From Armatimonadota bacterium (GTDB lineage Bacteria; Armatimonadota; Fimbriimonadia; Fimbriimonadales; Fimbriimonadaceae), in assembly GCA_016223145.1 (NCBI GenBank), contig JACRPN010000013.1, forward strand, positions 59,921 through 123,920: DNA of 64,000 nucleotides. Reading direction: 5' to 3'. The notes beneath the pieces were generated by a model. The model was not told the origin of the DNA and made no database searches. It saw nothing but the letters and a program-made list of their open reading frames with translations. Of the stretch, positions 63,491 to 64,000 are shown in pieces (position 1 is the first letter of the stretch; the number at the start of each line of letters is the position of its first letter). A program made the position numbers and the translations under genes.

Positions 63491-64000
63491 TCATTCCGGC
63501 TCCCAATACTGCTCCCAGACCCCAGATTCGCAGTTCGGCGGCTCGACTGGGCACCGGTCCACCTGGAAAGCGACAGGAGTGAACCCCTCATAGAACCTTG
63601 CTGAGGACCACTCCCATTGGAGCGGCGTCTCAGCCAGTTTCCTTTTCACGGGGTTGCCGTGGATGTAGCGGATGCTGCTCCAAATGGCGGGAGGCGTCCA
63701 AAGGTTGCGGTCGTGGCCCTTCCCATCCTGCCAATAGCGTTTCTTGCCGTTCTCAAGCACCAGCTTGGCTTCGACCTTCGGCTTATGGACCTTCAACCAG
63801 GCGAGGGCTTCCCTGGCGAACCCGCCCTTGATGGCGCTGCGGATCCTCTCGATGCTGTACTCCCTCTGACGTGGCCTCAAAAGCAGATGCACGTGCTCAG
63901 GCATGAGTACGTAAGCCCACAGGTCGAAGTCGTGCCTTGTTCGGGCCTCATCGAGATGGGTTAGAAAGAGGCTCCTCAGGAAATCGTCGTTGAGGATGGG
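63491..64000 (-). CDS. REP-associated tyrosine transposase, 5' end outside window
   Basis: About 170 residues are visible; the frame stays open to the right edge (PILNDDFLRSLFLTHLDEAR upstream of the first Met seen inside). The HUH motif is intact in WAYVLMPEHVHLLLRPRQRE, and the likely catalytic Tyr is in REYSIERIRSAIK. RYWQDGKGHDRNLWTPPAIW and YIHGNPVKRKLAETPLQWEW follow. It is a close relative of the gene at 62548. The C-terminal 25 residues (VEPPNCESGVWEQYWEPE) are extra. Confidence 0.9.
   Translation of the reverse strand, partial: PILNDDFLRSLFLTHLDEARTRHDFDLWAYVLMPEHVHLLLRPRQREYSIERIRSAIKGGFAREALAWLKVHKPKVEAKLVLENGKKRYWQDGKGHDRNLWTPPAIWSSIRYIHGNPVKRKLAETPLQWEWSSARFYEGFTPVAFQVDRCPVEPPNCESGVWEQYWEPE

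Noticed and set aside
63193-63591. 132-codon minus-strand frame between the RAYT genes
   Set aside because: It overlaps the real RAYT gene end and family B palindromes, with no recognisable domain.

Overview
The window (about 60% GC by eye) looks like a chromosomal segment of a Gram-negative-type bacterium, most likely of the phylum Armatimonadota (Fimbriimonadia-like). This rests on three exported proteins with PEP-CTERM tails ending in short Arg/Lys clusters, on unusual acidic or basic tails on several ribosomal proteins, and on the general gene style. The assignment is an inference; no rRNA gene is present to confirm it.

Layout. 1-6.8 kb: envelope and stress genes (partial exported protein, PEP-CTERM protein, a tiny 27-residue membrane protein, a Met-rich duplicated protein, CsbD-like and BON proteins) separated by palindromic repeats. 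6.8-8.6 kb: groEL with CIRCE operator and promoter; groES is 9 kb away (17.8-18.2 kb) with its own CIRCE. 9.7-14.5 kb: a tightly coupled five-gene operon with an ABC importer whose substrate-binding protein is fused to an OmpA domain, plus two cytosolic or membrane proteins of unknown function. 14.7-22 kb: DUF2330 protein, GH140-like glycosidase, PEP-CTERM protein, tRNA-Arg, nadC-birA. 22-27.9 kb: a DUF5602-like protein, an ECF sigma operon, an ABC-2 permease and an unknown protein.

28-35.7 kb: the S10/spc ribosomal operon rpsJ-rplCDWB-rpsS-rplV-rpsC-rplP-rpmC-rpsQ-rplNXE, which stops after rplE. 35.9-39.6 kb: a REP-associated tyrosine transposase (RAYT) flanked by inverted REP doublets, ahcY behind an SAH riboswitch and terminator, and a diheme oxidoreductase. 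39.7-44.6 kb: tuf, fusA, rpsG, rpsL. 45-48.6 kb: lysS and a DUF4139 protein. 48.7-57.6 kb: rpoC and rpoB. 57.8-64 kb: a glycosyltransferase, then an accessory island with IS3 remnants, a truncated Rhs tip with small membrane proteins, and two RAYT genes (the last runs off the edge).

The most striking property is repeat load. At least four palindromic repeat families occur between genes, and a second class of word-like short repeats, often with a complementary second half, sits between genes inside the ribosomal operon, in the leaders of groEL and rpsL, and even inside the lysS reading frame. The clearest regulatory finding is the SAH riboswitch/attenuator of ahcY with a REP doublet in the same 5' leader. 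The best candidate for an undescribed system is the five-gene substrate-binding/OmpA operon. Everything here is by eye; no alignments, folding or database searches were run.
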